Shown here piece by piece: positions 25,394 through 34,733 of a stretch of DNA of 64,000 nucleotides (the first letter of the stretch is position 1; the number at the start of each line of letters is the position of its first letter). The translations under genes and the position numbers were made by a program. The stretch is from CALJFL01 sp039964455 (lineage in GTDB: Bacteria; Pseudomonadota; Gammaproteobacteria; Pseudomonadales; Halieaceae). The notes under the pieces were generated by a model. The model was not told the DNA's origin, did no database searches, and saw only the letters and a program-made list of their open reading frames with translations. The stretch spans positions 62,001 through 126,000 of the forward strand of contig JBDVXK010000015.1 of the NCBI GenBank assembly GCA_039964455.1, in the 5' to 3' direction.

Positions 25394-27096
25394 TAGAGAC
25401 TGTCCAGATATTTCTGTCGTATCTCTTTCTTGACCAGCTTGCCCGTTGCGTTCTTTGCCAGAGGCGTGGGGCTTAAGGTGATGTATTCCGGAACCTTATA
25501 GCCTGCGAGCTTCGAGGAGAGGAATGCCTTGAGATCTTCAGCCGTTACCCCCGGGTCGGCGTAAAGGGTTGCCGCGAGTTCTTCCCCCCAGCTGTCATGG
25601 GGAACGCCGTAGACAGCCGCTTCATGCACTTCAGGGTGGCTGAGCAAAATGCCTTCTACTTCTATCGGATAAATATTCTCGCCGCCTCGAATGACCATGT
25701 CCTTGATACGGTCGACGACATACAGAAAGCCCTCGTCGTCGATGTAGCCCACGTCGCCGGTAGCTACCCAGCCATCCTTGAATGTTTCTGCAGTGGCCTC
25801 GGGCAGGTTCCAGTATTGTTTTACGTTCGTCGGACTGCGTAGATAAAATTCTCCTGTACTGCCCTGGGGAAGGTCCTCGCCGTTTTCATCAACGGTCTTG
25901 CAGTCGACAATCACTGTTACAAGCCCTGAAGCAGAAGGGCGCAGACGATAGGCCTCGCCGGTAAAGCTGGAACCGGTGGCATTGGTCTCGGTCATGCCGT
26001 ATCCGGTGCCGGGGTAGGCATCAGGAAGCTTGCTGTAGATCAGGTCTTTCAGGTGCGGTGGTGAAGCCGCGCCACCTGCACCCAGTGAATACAGGCTGGA
26101 CGTATCTGTACTGGGAAAAGCCGGTGACTCCAGCAGGGCCATCGTCATTGCGGGCACACCGGTAAACACACTGATACGCTCAGCTTCTATGATTCGCAGC
26201 GCTTCTTCAGGGTTCCACTTGTACATGATTGACGTTTTACGGCCACCCCTGAGATTGAGCATGAAGACTGCATAGCAGCCGGAAACATGAAATAGCGGTA
26301 CCGCGAGCAGGGTGGCGGGTTCATAGCCGCTGCCCATCATCTTGCCGATAGTGTCCGGATTGGCGATGGCCGAGGTATAGGCATTCATCTCCATGTTGTA
26401 GATGGCCTGGCAAATCGCAAAGTGAGTTGAAGCTGCGCCTTTGGGCTTTCCAGTTGTGCCGGAGGTGTACATGATCATGGCGAGATCACCGGACGCGATA
26501 TCTACGTCGGGCATATCTGCAGCTGCTTCTTGAGTCATCTCGAAGCGGTCAAAGCCGTCTCCGTACTGTGAATCGTCACCGCGAACAACGACAGCGCGAC
26601 AGCCAATACGGTCCAGCCTGTCGGCCAGGTAAGCCGCTCGCTGCTGGTCGACAAAAACCAGCTTGGCACCGGAATCGGTTAATAGATATTCGAGCTCATC
26701 AGGTTGTGCCCAGCTGTTGAGCGGCACGACGATAGCGCCCACCGATGCGGCGGCAATATAGGCTGCCATCCATTCCGGGTAATTACGCATGGCAATTGCG
26801 ACCCGATCGCCTTTACATATGTCGTAGTGATTGACCAGATGATTGGCGAGCTTATCAACCATGACAAACATTTCGTCGAAGCTGAAGCGTTCATCTTCGT
26901 AGGTCACGCAGACCTTTTCTCCGTGCGCACGGCCCTCTGCGAGCGCATCGCGTAGCGTAGTGGGGGCCTGCTTGAAGCAGCGCAGTGGCACGCCATCAAC
27001 TTGTCTGTCTATTAGTTCGAAGGGCGCACCGGTGGCAGTTAACTGACCGGCGGCTTCTTTCAGAGCCGAAAGTATTTCTGTAGCGTCGGTATTCAT
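25393..27096 (-). CDS. AMP-forming acyl-CoA synthetase
   Basis: This 567-residue ANL ligase carries MYTSGTTGKPKGAASTH (P-loop type), GYGMTETNATG, GWVATGDVGYIDDEGFLYVVDRIKDMVIRGGENIYPIEVE and a C-terminal catalytic Lys in PLAKNATGKLVKKEIR. It is larger than the enzyme at 13966 because of an N-terminal extension and a loop near residue 240. It lies 11 bases after the MarR gene on the same strand, so it probably forms a marR-controlled unit. The substrate is a fatty or aromatic acid; the sequence does not say which. Confidence 0.93.
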   Translation of the reverse strand: MNTDATEILSALKEAAGQLTATGAPFELIDRQVDGVPLRCFKQAPTTLRDALAEGRAHGEKVCVTYEDERFSFDEMFVMVDKLANHLVNHYDICKGDRVAIAMRNYPEWMAAYIAAASVGAIVVPLNSWAQPDELEYLLTDSGAKLVFVDQQRAAYLADRLDRIGCRAVVVRGDDSQYGDGFDRFEMTQEAAADMPDVDIASGDLAMIMYTSGTTGKPKGAASTHFAICQAIYNMEMNAYTSAIANPDTIGKMMGSGYEPATLLAVPLFHVSGCYAVFMLNLRGGRKTSIMYKWNPEEALRIIEAERISVFTGVPAMTMALLESPAFPSTDTSSLYSLGAGGAASPPHLKDLIYSKLPDAYPGTGYGMTETNATGSSFTGEAYRLRPSASGLVTVIVDCKTVDENGEDLPQGSTGEFYLRSPTNVKQYWNLPEATAETFKDGWVATGDVGYIDDEGFLYVVDRIKDMVIRGGENIYPIEVEGILLSHPEVHEAAVYGVPHDSWGEELAATLYADPGVTAEDLKAFLSSKLAGYKVPEYITLSPTPLAKNATGKLVKKEIRQKYLDSL

Positions 27097-27107
27097 ACGT
27101 TGTTGGT

Positions 27108-27617
27108 TTATCCTTGAGTTGTGTCCGCCCAGGATTCGGGCAAGTATTCCAGATTCAAACTTCGCACTGCACTGCGCAATGAGTCTTCAAGACTATCCAG
27201 TTGGCTGCTGCCAATTTGAGTGGCGTAGTGCTCCCGGACTTCGGCCATTACGTCCATACTGTCTGCTACCAGTTGAACGCCTCGCTCAGTGAGCTGTATC
27301 TCCTTGGCGCGTTTGTCGCCGGCATCAACGGCGCGAGCAATGTAGCCCATGCGCTCAAGTTCCTTGAGCATCTTCCCCATGGCCTGCTGTGTTACCTGGG
27401 CGCGCTCTGCCAATTCAGTCACTCTCACGGCGCCCAGGCCAAGATTGGCGAATACAGCGCTGTGAGAGGCTCGAATATCGGGATGGCCACGTTCATTCAG
27501 CCGCTTTCTGATGCGCGTTTCAAAGTCTTTGGAGAACTCTCGCAGTAGTCGCGACAAGTTGTTCGACAACTGAAAGGCAATTTCCTGATTTGCTTCCGAT
27601 GTAGTTTTACTGACCAT
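27108..27617 (-). CDS. MarR-family transcriptional regulator
   Basis: The 169-residue product has a winged helix with VRVTELAERAQVTQQAMGKMLKELERMGYIARAVDAGDKRAKEIQLTERG, the classic MarR recognition helix, DxRxK wing and following helix. AGGAAAG precedes the ATG. It is first in a two-gene unit with the acyl-CoA synthetase and probably represses that unit and itself, with an aromatic acid or acyl-CoA as inducer. The 182-base gap to the divergent gene is AT-rich near 27625-27650, where the promoter should lie. Confidence 0.9.
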   Translation of the reverse strand: MVSKTTSEANQEIAFQLSNNLSRLLREFSKDFETRIRKRLNERGHPDIRASHSAVFANLGLGAVRVTELAERAQVTQQAMGKMLKELERMGYIARAVDAGDKRAKEIQLTERGVQLVADSMDVMAEVREHYATQIGSSQLDSLEDSLRSAVRSLNLEYLPESWADTTQG

Positions 27618-27799
27618 GACTTTCCTGTGTAATTTTTTATAATTATCACTAGCCTTTGGAATCTCCAGAGTTGGCTAAACATAGCAGATTTTATTGCTCT
27701 GGTGGCGCCGAAATCCGGGCTGCAGGTTCAACAAATTGTGAAAGTTGGTCACTTGCAGGGCTTCGGCTACACTGCGCATCCCAGCGCGCAGAGGTCATC

Positions 27800-28582
27800 A
27801 TGGCAAGAGTCATCAGTTGCAACACTAACGGTATTCGGGCAGCCGCCCGCAAAGGCTTCTTCGATTGGCTGCCTTCGCAGGATGCAGATGTGGTCTGTAT
27901 TCAGGAAACCAAGGCTCAGGAGCATCAATTGAGCGATGCTTTATTCAGCCCTGCGGGTTATCACTGCTTCTATAACGATGCGCAGAAGAAGGGCTACAGC
28001 GGTACGGCGCTGTATAGCCGTGTGAAGCCACGCAAGGTGATCACGCGGCTTGGTTGGGATCCGCTGGACTCCGAGGGCCGCTATCTGCAGGCCGATTATA
28101 AAGGCCTGAGTGTGATTTCGCTGTATGTGCCCTCAGGTTCCAGCAGCGACGAGGCGCAAGAGAGAAAGTATCGATTCCTGGAGGCCTTTGTAGAGCACCT
28201 GCGAGACCTCAGGCGCAAGCGCAGAGAATTTATCATTTGTGCTGACTGGAACATCTGCCACAAGGAAATAGACCTGAAAAACTGGCGTCCCAACCGCAAG
28301 AACTCCGGGTTTTTGCCGGAAGAGCGCGCCTGGCTGGATACCGTTTATGATGAAGTGGGCTATGTAGATTCCTTTCGTTTGATTAATAAGGAGTCGGAGC
28401 AGTACACCTGGTGGTCTAACCGGGGGCAGGCCTGGGCCAACAATGTCGGTTGGCGTCTGGATTATCAAATGATCACCCCGGGTCTGGCAGAGGCTGTTAG
28501 CGGGGCTTCAATTTACAAAGACGAGCGGTTTTCGGATCATGCCCCGCAGATCATGGACTATGCGCTGACCATAGAGGGCTAG
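27800..28582 (+). CDS. Exonuclease III-family protein, related to Pseudomonas Crc but with catalytic residues kept
   Basis: The 260-residue endonuclease/exonuclease/phosphatase-fold protein starts at ATG 27800, with AGAGGTC upstream; the longer frame from 27656 is not credible. Catalytic motifs are intact: QETK (Glu), the CADWN pair (Asp and Asn), RLDYQ, and SDHAP (Asp-His). Its length and the segments LKNWRPNRKNSGFLPEERAWLD and GWRLDYQMITPGL closely resemble Pseudomonas Crc. In Crc as I recall it, the equivalent of QETK is QDTR and the DxN pair is lost. The protein should therefore be an active AP endonuclease and 3'-exonuclease in DNA repair. Confidence 0.88.
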   Translation: MARVISCNTNGIRAAARKGFFDWLPSQDADVVCIQETKAQEHQLSDALFSPAGYHCFYNDAQKKGYSGTALYSRVKPRKVITRLGWDPLDSEGRYLQADYKGLSVISLYVPSGSSSDEAQERKYRFLEAFVEHLRDLRRKRREFIICADWNICHKEIDLKNWRPNRKNSGFLPEERAWLDTVYDEVGYVDSFRLINKESEQYTWWSNRGQAWANNVGWRLDYQMITPGLAEAVSGASIYKDERFSDHAPQIMDYALTIEG

Positions 28583-28674
28583 CGCCGCCTGGATTGCGGG
28601 TATGAGGTAAACCTTGTACATTAGCGGGCGTTCTTAGCGCCTCTCAGCACCCACAACAGAACAGGAAATTTTGT

Positions 28675-29010
28675 ATGAGTTTTTTTATAGCCGATGCCCA
28701 TGCCCAGGCCGCAGCTGGACCAGCACAGGGTGGCGAAATGTTCCAGATATTCTTTTTGGTAGGCCTTTTCGTTCTCTTCTATTTCATTGCAATCCGGCCT
28801 CAGCGCAAGCGTCAGAAGGAACACTCTGAAATGGTGTCAGCCCTGAACAAAGGTGACGAGGTGGTGACTACTTCTGGAATTCTGGGCAAGATCACCTCGC
28901 TGGATGACAGCTACATTGTTCTGAACGTTGCTGACAAAGTAGAGATGAAGTTTCAGCGGGTACATATCCATGCGGTACTGCCTAAAGGTACCCTGAAGTC
29001 CATAGGCTAG
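28675..29010 (+). CDS. yajC: Preprotein translocase accessory subunit YajC
   Basis: The 111-residue protein has one transmembrane helix (about residues 22-42) followed by IRPQRKRQKEH and the conserved GDEVVTTSGILGKI core, as in YajC. YajC is a small inner-membrane partner of SecDF and the Sec translocon. In most gammaproteobacteria it lies in tgt-yajC-secD-secF. Here it is followed one base later by a PLP enzyme gene and has no sec neighbours, so it is either relocated or a second copy. Confidence 0.93.
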   Translation: MSFFIADAHAQAAAGPAQGGEMFQIFFLVGLFVLFYFIAIRPQRKRQKEHSEMVSALNKGDEVVTTSGILGKITSLDDSYIVLNVADKVEMKFQRVHIHAVLPKGTLKSIG

Positions 29011-29011
29011 A

Positions 29012-30004
29012 ATGAGCCTGGACTATCCCCGGCGAATTAAGCTCGCCCAAACACCTACACCACTGCAGCTTCTTTCCAGGGCCTCCGAGCGCTGGGGGAA
29101 CGGGCAGCGCATCTGGGTCAAACGAGACGACCTGACCGGAAGTACGCTCAGTGGCAACAAAGTCCGCAAGCTTGAGTTTATCGCCGCTCATGCCATAGAT
29201 AACGGCTACGACACGCTGATTACCTGTGGTGGCCTGCAGAGCAATCATTGCCGGGCAACGGCTTTTGTGGGCGCCCAGTTGGGCCTGCAAACACATTTAC
29301 TGTTGCGTGGGGATGAGCCCGAGGCAGATGAGGGCAACTATCTGCTGGACCGGCTGGCTGGTGCTCGCATTAGCTGCTATCCCGCCAGTCGTTTTTTCCG
29401 TGACATCGATACGCTTTTTGCCGAGTGGCAGGCACATTATGCAGAAGCGGGGCGCAAGGCGCTGGCGATACCCACGGGCGGTAGCGATGGTATCGGGGCC
29501 TGGGGCTATATTGCGGCGTGTGAAGAATTGCTGCAGGATTTTCAGCAGCACGGTATCGAGTCGGCGCATGTAGTTACCGCTTCTGGCTCCGGTGGCACAC
29601 AGGCCGGCTTGACTCTTGGTGCACTGTTGCACGAGCTCCCGGCCACTGTCTGGGGGGTCAATGTCTGCGACAATGAACGCTATTTTATGGACAAGATCGC
29701 GGCCGATGCCCAAGACTGGCTGCAGCGTTACCCGGATGTGCCGCAACTTGAAGTGCAACCCAGAGTACTGGATGGTCACGTGGGCGAGGGGTATGGCGTG
29801 GCCAGCCCAGAAGTTTTCGACCTGATCGCAGAGCTTGCGGCCCTCGAAGGGCTGGTTCTGGATCCTGTCTACACCGGCAAAGCATTTCAAGGCATGCTCG
29901 CTGAGCTGGAGTCCGGTCGGTTTGCCTCATGTCGCGATGTTGTCTTCGTGCATACAGGCGGCTTGTTCGGGCTGTTCCCCCAGAGTCAGGGTTTCAACTG
30001 GTAA
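29012..30004 (+). CDS. D-cysteine desulfhydrase / ACC deaminase family PLP enzyme
   Basis: The 330-residue fold-type II PLP enzyme shows TPLQLLSRASE, the PLP-lysine region SGNKVRKLEF, GGLQSNHCRATA, a phosphate-binding ASGSGGTQAG loop, and LDPVYTGKAFQGM near the end. These features match D-cysteine desulfhydrase (DcyD) and ACC deaminase homologues. D-cysteine breakdown to pyruvate, sulphide and ammonia is the more usual activity in this group. It starts one base after the yajC stop and so is probably translated from the same mRNA. Confidence 0.88.
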   Translation: MSLDYPRRIKLAQTPTPLQLLSRASERWGNGQRIWVKRDDLTGSTLSGNKVRKLEFIAAHAIDNGYDTLITCGGLQSNHCRATAFVGAQLGLQTHLLLRGDEPEADEGNYLLDRLAGARISCYPASRFFRDIDTLFAEWQAHYAEAGRKALAIPTGGSDGIGAWGYIAACEELLQDFQQHGIESAHVVTASGSGGTQAGLTLGALLHELPATVWGVNVCDNERYFMDKIAADAQDWLQRYPDVPQLEVQPRVLDGHVGEGYGVASPEVFDLIAELAALEGLVLDPVYTGKAFQGMLAELESGRFASCRDVVFVHTGGLFGLFPQSQGFNW

Positions 30005-30052
30005 AATATTCGCAGTACGCTTACCCGATCATAATAATTAAGGAAAGCCATC

Positions 30053-31375
30053 ATGACTGAGTTTATAACCACCTTGAATGGTTGGGCCTGGGGCCCTGTG
30101 ATGCTCGTGCTTCTGCTGGGGACCGGTTTCTACCTCAGCCTTGGACTGCGTTTCGCCACAATTCGCAAAATTCCGACTGCACTGCGCTTGCTGCTGCAGG
30201 GGCGGGGAGGTCGTGGCGAAGGCGATATCTCACCCTTTAGCGCGCTCATGACTTCACTTTCGGCAACCATTGGTACAGGCAATATCGCCGGTGTTGCAAC
30301 GGCCATTGCGCTGGGTGGCCCTGGAGCGCTGTTCTGGATGTGGATCACTGCACTTGTAGGCATGGCAACGAAATACGCTGAGGCCGTGTGTGCTGTGCGC
30401 TACCGTGAGCGCGACGAGAAGGGTAATTTCAGCGGCGGCCCCATGTATTACATTCGTAACGGCCTTGGCAAGAAGTGGCACTGGTTGGGCTTTGCCTTCG
30501 CCCTGTTCGGCAGTCTCGCTGGTTTTGGGATTGCCAATACGGTGCAGTCGAACTCTGTTTCACAGGTTATGCATGACTCTTTCTCAGTGCCACCGCTTGC
30601 CACTGGCCTTGTGCTGATGGTGTTAGTGGCCGCTGTAGTTCTGGGAGGTATTCGCCGAATAGCGAGTGTCGCCAGTTGGTTAGTGCCGATGATGGCGCTG
30701 AGTTATATCCTGATGAGCCTCGTCGTCATCATCGTGCACATGTCTGAAGTGCCCGCTGCAATCGTAACGATTGTAGAGTCGGCATTTACGGGCTCGGCGG
30801 CAGCAGGCGGTTTTGTAGGTGCCACCGTATGGGCGGCCCTGCGCTTCGGTGTAGCCCGGGGTATCTTCTCCAATGAGGCCGGCCTTGGCAGCGCGCCCAT
30901 CGCTCACGCAGCAGCGCGCACCGATGAGCCGGTAGAGCAGGGCATGATTGCCATGCTGGGCACCTTTATTGACACGCTTGTGGTCTGCACGATGACAGGC
31001 CTGGTTATCGTCATTATGGATGTGCTGCCCAGTGGTGTAAGCGGCGCCAGCCTGACCTCCATGGCGTTTGCGCAAGCCTTCCCCGGTGGACAATACATCG
31101 TGACACTGGGTCTCTGCCTGTTTGCCTTTACCACCATGATAGGCTGGTCTTTTTATGGCGAGCGTTGCGTGGTTTTTCTGGTGGGATCACGGGGTATCTG
31201 GCCTTTTCGGCTCGCCTGGGTATTGGCGATACCGGTTGGCACCGTGGTGGAACTTGAACTGGTTTGGCTGATAGCGGATACCCTGAATGCCTTTATGGCT
31301 ATCCCGAACCTGATAGCGCTTATCTTGCTTGCGCCGGTGGTGTTTTCGGTCAGTCGCGAGTACTTCAACAGGTAG
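30053..31375 (+). CDS. Sodium:alanine symporter (AGCS) family transporter
   Basis: The 440-residue inner-membrane protein has about eleven hydrophobic helices. AGCS family motifs are ATIGTGNIAGVATAIALGGPGALFWMW, ERDEKGNFSGGPMYYIRNGLG and RGIFSNEAGLGSAPIAHAAA. The family couples Na+ (or H+) entry to uptake of alanine, glycine or related amino acids. It lies 48 bases after the D-cysteine desulfhydrase-family gene, so amino-acid uptake and use may be linked. AAGGAAAG precedes the ATG. Confidence 0.94.
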   Translation: MTEFITTLNGWAWGPVMLVLLLGTGFYLSLGLRFATIRKIPTALRLLLQGRGGRGEGDISPFSALMTSLSATIGTGNIAGVATAIALGGPGALFWMWITALVGMATKYAEAVCAVRYRERDEKGNFSGGPMYYIRNGLGKKWHWLGFAFALFGSLAGFGIANTVQSNSVSQVMHDSFSVPPLATGLVLMVLVAAVVLGGIRRIASVASWLVPMMALSYILMSLVVIIVHMSEVPAAIVTIVESAFTGSAAAGGFVGATVWAALRFGVARGIFSNEAGLGSAPIAHAAARTDEPVEQGMIAMLGTFIDTLVVCTMTGLVIVIMDVLPSGVSGASLTSMAFAQAFPGGQYIVTLGLCLFAFTTMIGWSFYGERCVVFLVGSRGIWPFRLAWVLAIPVGTVVELELVWLIADTLNAFMAIPNLIALILLAPVVFSVSREYFNR

Positions 31376-31490
31376 TTGTTTGCTTAGCGCTACTTCGATC
31401 AACTTATTGCGCGAGATCAATGGCGCCATGCTCGCGCTATGATTTTATGGCGCAGAATGATTTAGCATTTACATCAGAATGGAGAACACA

Positions 31491-33641
31491 GTGACCGATA
31501 TCATCAGCTCAGTGGAAGAGAGCGTGGACCATGCCATCGCTGCTGTCGGCCACAATATCGTATTGGGTGCGCCGCTGGGGCTGGGTAAGCCGGTACAAGT
31601 GATGAATGCGTTCTTTCAGCGTGCGCTGAAAGACCCCGAAATCAATCTGCACATCTACACAGCGTTGTCATTGGAGCTGCCGACCCCGGGCAGTCATATT
31701 GAAGCCAACCTTGCCGGCCCGATACTGCAGCGCCTCTTTGGCGATTACGAAGAGCTGGATTACATGAAAGCGATGCGTGCAGGACCATTGCCCGCGAATA
31801 TCCAGGTTAGCGAACTGTATGTAAAAGCGGGGTCCATGAAAGGAGTGGCCGCGGCGCAGCAAAACTATATCTCCAGTAACTACACCCATATTGCTAGAGA
31901 CCTGTGTGATCGCGGTATCAACGTGCTGGTGCAGATGGTTGCCGTGCGAGACACAGAAGAGGGCGTTCGCATCAGCTTGTCGGGAAACCCCGATACCGGG
32001 CTCGATGTCGCTGCCCGGCTGATCGAGGAGCGTCCCGAGTCTTTCTTCAGTATTGCCCAGGCACACAGCGAAATGCCGTACATGGAGAACGATGCCGAGA
32101 TCGATGATGACTTCTTCGATTTACTGGTGCGTAATCCGGCGTACGACAAGCGTTTATTTGCTGTGCCAAACGCCGCGGTTCCATTGGCTGATTATGCGAC
32201 CGCCATGCACGCCAGCAGTCTTATCGTCGACGGTGGTACCTTGCAGATAGGGATAGGCTCCCTCGGTGATGCAGTTGCCCATGCCTGTATCGTCAGGCAC
32301 AAGCACAGCGAGCAGTATCGCAAGGTGTTATCTGCTTTGAGTCAGCAGGAATCTCCGCTGGCAGCAGATGGGCAGCCCTTTGCCGAAGGGCTTTATGTGT
32401 CCACCGAGATGTTCGTTAACGGCATGATGCACCTGATGGAAAAGGGGGTTGTAAAACGCCGTGTGTACGACCAGCTAGATCTGCAACTCGGCATTAATCG
32501 CGGCGACATTACCGCTAGCGTCGATGAAGACCTTTATGACTATGCGCGGCAGTGTAACTTGTTGCCGAAAGTGTTGGATCAGGCGTCCCTGCAAGAATTG
32601 CAGTTTTGGGGCATTCTCTCTGCCAACACTACGATTGACGCTGACACCTTGCGTGTCGATGGCGCCGCGGTAGTCAACGATACGGATAACATTGATACGC
32701 GTACGATTCTGCTGAAGGCGGTTGAAGGGACAACGCTACGCCATGGTCGTGTACTGCACGGCGGCTTCTTTCTTGGCCCGCAGGATTTCTACGCCAAGTT
32801 GCGTGACCTGGGAGCGCAGGGGCAGGAAGATATATGCATGACCAGCGTGCTGCGCACCAATCAGTTGCTGCTTGATTACAAGCTCTATTGCGCACAGAGA
32901 AAGAATGCACGCTTCATTAACACCGGCATGATGGTGACATTGGCCGGTGCCGTAGTATCTGACGCGCTTGAAAATGGCGAGATTATCAGCGGTGTTGGTG
33001 GTCAGTATAATTTTGTCGCCATGGCGCATGACTTGCCCGGCGCTCGCTCTGTGCTCTGTATACGTAGCACGCGCGGCAGTGGCAAAACCCTGCAATCAAA
33101 TATTCTGCCTTTCTACGGGCATATCACAATCCCCAAACACCTGCGCGATGTCATTGTGACCGAGTACGGTGTCGCCGATCTCAGGGGGCAAAGCGATTCG
33201 GAGATTATAAAGAGATTGATCAATGTAGCGGACTCGCGGTTTCAGGATGAACTGCTGGAGTTTGCAAAGGAAAATTTGAAGGTTGAGTCCGATTACGAGG
33301 TGCCAACTTTTGCGCGTAACAACACCCCGAAAGCTATCGCGACCGTATTGGCGCCTCATATGAAATCCGGCCTGTTCCCAGACTATCCCTTTGGCACAGC
33401 GCTCACTGATCAGGAAATCGCCCTGGCCAGTAGCCTGCGTAAAATCAAAGCCCTCACGGAAGAGCCCGCGCACTTTATCCCGCGGTTGTTCAAGGCGTTG
33501 CTGCATCACCCGGATGACGAGGCGGCCAAACCCTGGCTGGAGAGAATTCATTTGGAGCATCCAGATACCAGCAAGGACTTTCTGGTGCAGCAGCTGTTAA
33601 TGCTTGAACTTGAAGAACGCGGCTTGCTGAAAGCTGGCTAG
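31491..33641 (+). CDS. Acetyl-CoA hydrolase/transferase family protein (long form)
   Basis: This is a CoA-transferase-type enzyme of about 716 residues. The C-terminal acetyl-CoA hydrolase/transferase domain carries GGTLQIGIGSLGDAV, ISGVGGQYNFVAMAHDL and ITVPKH-like/VTEYGVADLRGQSDSEIIKRLI, as in acetyl-CoA:acid CoA-transferases. A long middle segment (about residues 290-440) and a C-terminal helical tail make it longer than the usual 430-520 residues. GTG 31491 is chosen because GGAG lies six bases upstream; ATG 31479 is the alternative and lacks a Shine-Dalgarno sequence. The likely role is CoA transfer or hydrolysis in acyl-CoA overflow or acetate handling. Confidence 0.88.
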   Translation: MTDIISSVEESVDHAIAAVGHNIVLGAPLGLGKPVQVMNAFFQRALKDPEINLHIYTALSLELPTPGSHIEANLAGPILQRLFGDYEELDYMKAMRAGPLPANIQVSELYVKAGSMKGVAAAQQNYISSNYTHIARDLCDRGINVLVQMVAVRDTEEGVRISLSGNPDTGLDVAARLIEERPESFFSIAQAHSEMPYMENDAEIDDDFFDLLVRNPAYDKRLFAVPNAAVPLADYATAMHASSLIVDGGTLQIGIGSLGDAVAHACIVRHKHSEQYRKVLSALSQQESPLAADGQPFAEGLYVSTEMFVNGMMHLMEKGVVKRRVYDQLDLQLGINRGDITASVDEDLYDYARQCNLLPKVLDQASLQELQFWGILSANTTIDADTLRVDGAAVVNDTDNIDTRTILLKAVEGTTLRHGRVLHGGFFLGPQDFYAKLRDLGAQGQEDICMTSVLRTNQLLLDYKLYCAQRKNARFINTGMMVTLAGAVVSDALENGEIISGVGGQYNFVAMAHDLPGARSVLCIRSTRGSGKTLQSNILPFYGHITIPKHLRDVIVTEYGVADLRGQSDSEIIKRLINVADSRFQDELLEFAKENLKVESDYEVPTFARNNTPKAIATVLAPHMKSGLFPDYPFGTALTDQEIALASSLRKIKALTEEPAHFIPRLFKALLHHPDDEAAKPWLERIHLEHPDTSKDFLVQQLLMLELEERGLLKAG

Positions 33642-33713
33642 GCCGAATATAAACCGTATTCTTGCTGGCGGTGGCGACTTTCGCTGTCACCGGGCTACAG
33701 GTATGCTGTCACC

Positions 33714-34613
33714 ATGGCAGTAAAACTCGACAATAAGCTCGTTATCGCTATTTCGTCCCGGGCGTTGTTCAACCTGGACGACAGCCATGCTGTTTATGAG
33801 AAAGATGGCCTGCAGGCCTACTCCGATTATCAGATTGCTCGCGAGGACGAACCGCTGGAACCCGGTGAAGCCTTTCCATTAGTCAAAAAATTATTGCATT
33901 TGAACGAGCGCCTGGGCGGTGAGTCGCAGGTGGAAGTGGTGCTGTTGTCTCGTAACAGCGCAGACACGGGATTGCGGGTTTTCAACTCGATTCAGCACTA
34001 CGAGTTGAATATAAGCCGTGCCGCTTTTTGCGGCGGAGAAAGTCCCTGGCGCTATATCAATGCCTTCGGTTGTCAGCTGTTTCTATCAAACGAGGCAGAG
34101 GATGTGCGTTACGCGCTGGAGTGCGGTGTTGCCGCGGCAACCCTGGTGTCGAACAAGGGCGGCGCAATGGCTAATGAAGAACTGCGCTTCGCCTTCGACG
34201 GCGACGCGGTGATTTTCTCCGATGAAGCCGAGCGCGTATACAAGAGCGAGGGGCTTGAAGCCTTTACTGCAAGCGAGCAGGCGGCGGCCCACACGCCGCT
34301 TAGCGGTGGTCCGTTCAAGGCTTTCCTGGCGGCGCTGCACCAGTTACAGCAAGCATTCCCCGTTACTGAGGCGCCTATTCGCACGGCCCTGGTGACGGCC
34401 CGTTCGGCGCCCGCGCATGAGCGGGTAATTCGTACGCTCAGGGCGTGGAATATTCGTATTGATGAGTCTATATTTCTCGGCGGTCTGAATAAGACGGACT
34501 TTCTGAAAGCCTATCAGGCCGACGTGTTTTTCGATGATCAACCCTTGCATTGCGAGTCGGCCAGTCCCCATATTGCTACGGGTCACGTGCCTCACGGCGT
34601 AGCCAACTCCTAG
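33714..34613 (+). CDS. Cytosolic 5'-nucleotidase (PF06189 type)
   Basis: The 299-residue product matches the bacterial 5'-nucleotidase family related to eukaryotic cN-I. Supporting segments are LVIAISSRALFNLDDSHAVYEKDGLQAY, VVLLSRNSADTGLRVFNSIQHYELNISRAAFCGGESPWRYI, and VFFDDQPLHCESA near the end. It removes phosphate from nucleoside monophosphates in the cytoplasm. It stands alone between the CoA-transferase and the CysB-like regulator. Confidence 0.88.
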   Translation: MAVKLDNKLVIAISSRALFNLDDSHAVYEKDGLQAYSDYQIAREDEPLEPGEAFPLVKKLLHLNERLGGESQVEVVLLSRNSADTGLRVFNSIQHYELNISRAAFCGGESPWRYINAFGCQLFLSNEAEDVRYALECGVAAATLVSNKGGAMANEELRFAFDGDAVIFSDEAERVYKSEGLEAFTASEQAAAHTPLSGGPFKAFLAALHQLQQAFPVTEAPIRTALVTARSAPAHERVIRTLRAWNIRIDESIFLGGLNKTDFLKAYQADVFFDDQPLHCESASPHIATGHVPHGVANS

Positions 34614-34733
34614 TAAAATCGGCGCAATTTCGTTATTCCTTTTTAAGTTGGCAATTCTGTCAGGTAATGGCTATTCTTCATAAGGGCCAACGCTGTTCAG
34701 TTTTTGATCAGGTGGCGCCTGATGGAGGTTGGA

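Noticed and set aside
27656..27799. Upstream extension of the exonuclease III gene
   Set aside because: The extra 48 residues match no family member, while ATG 27800 has a good ribosome-binding site and the conserved N-terminus.
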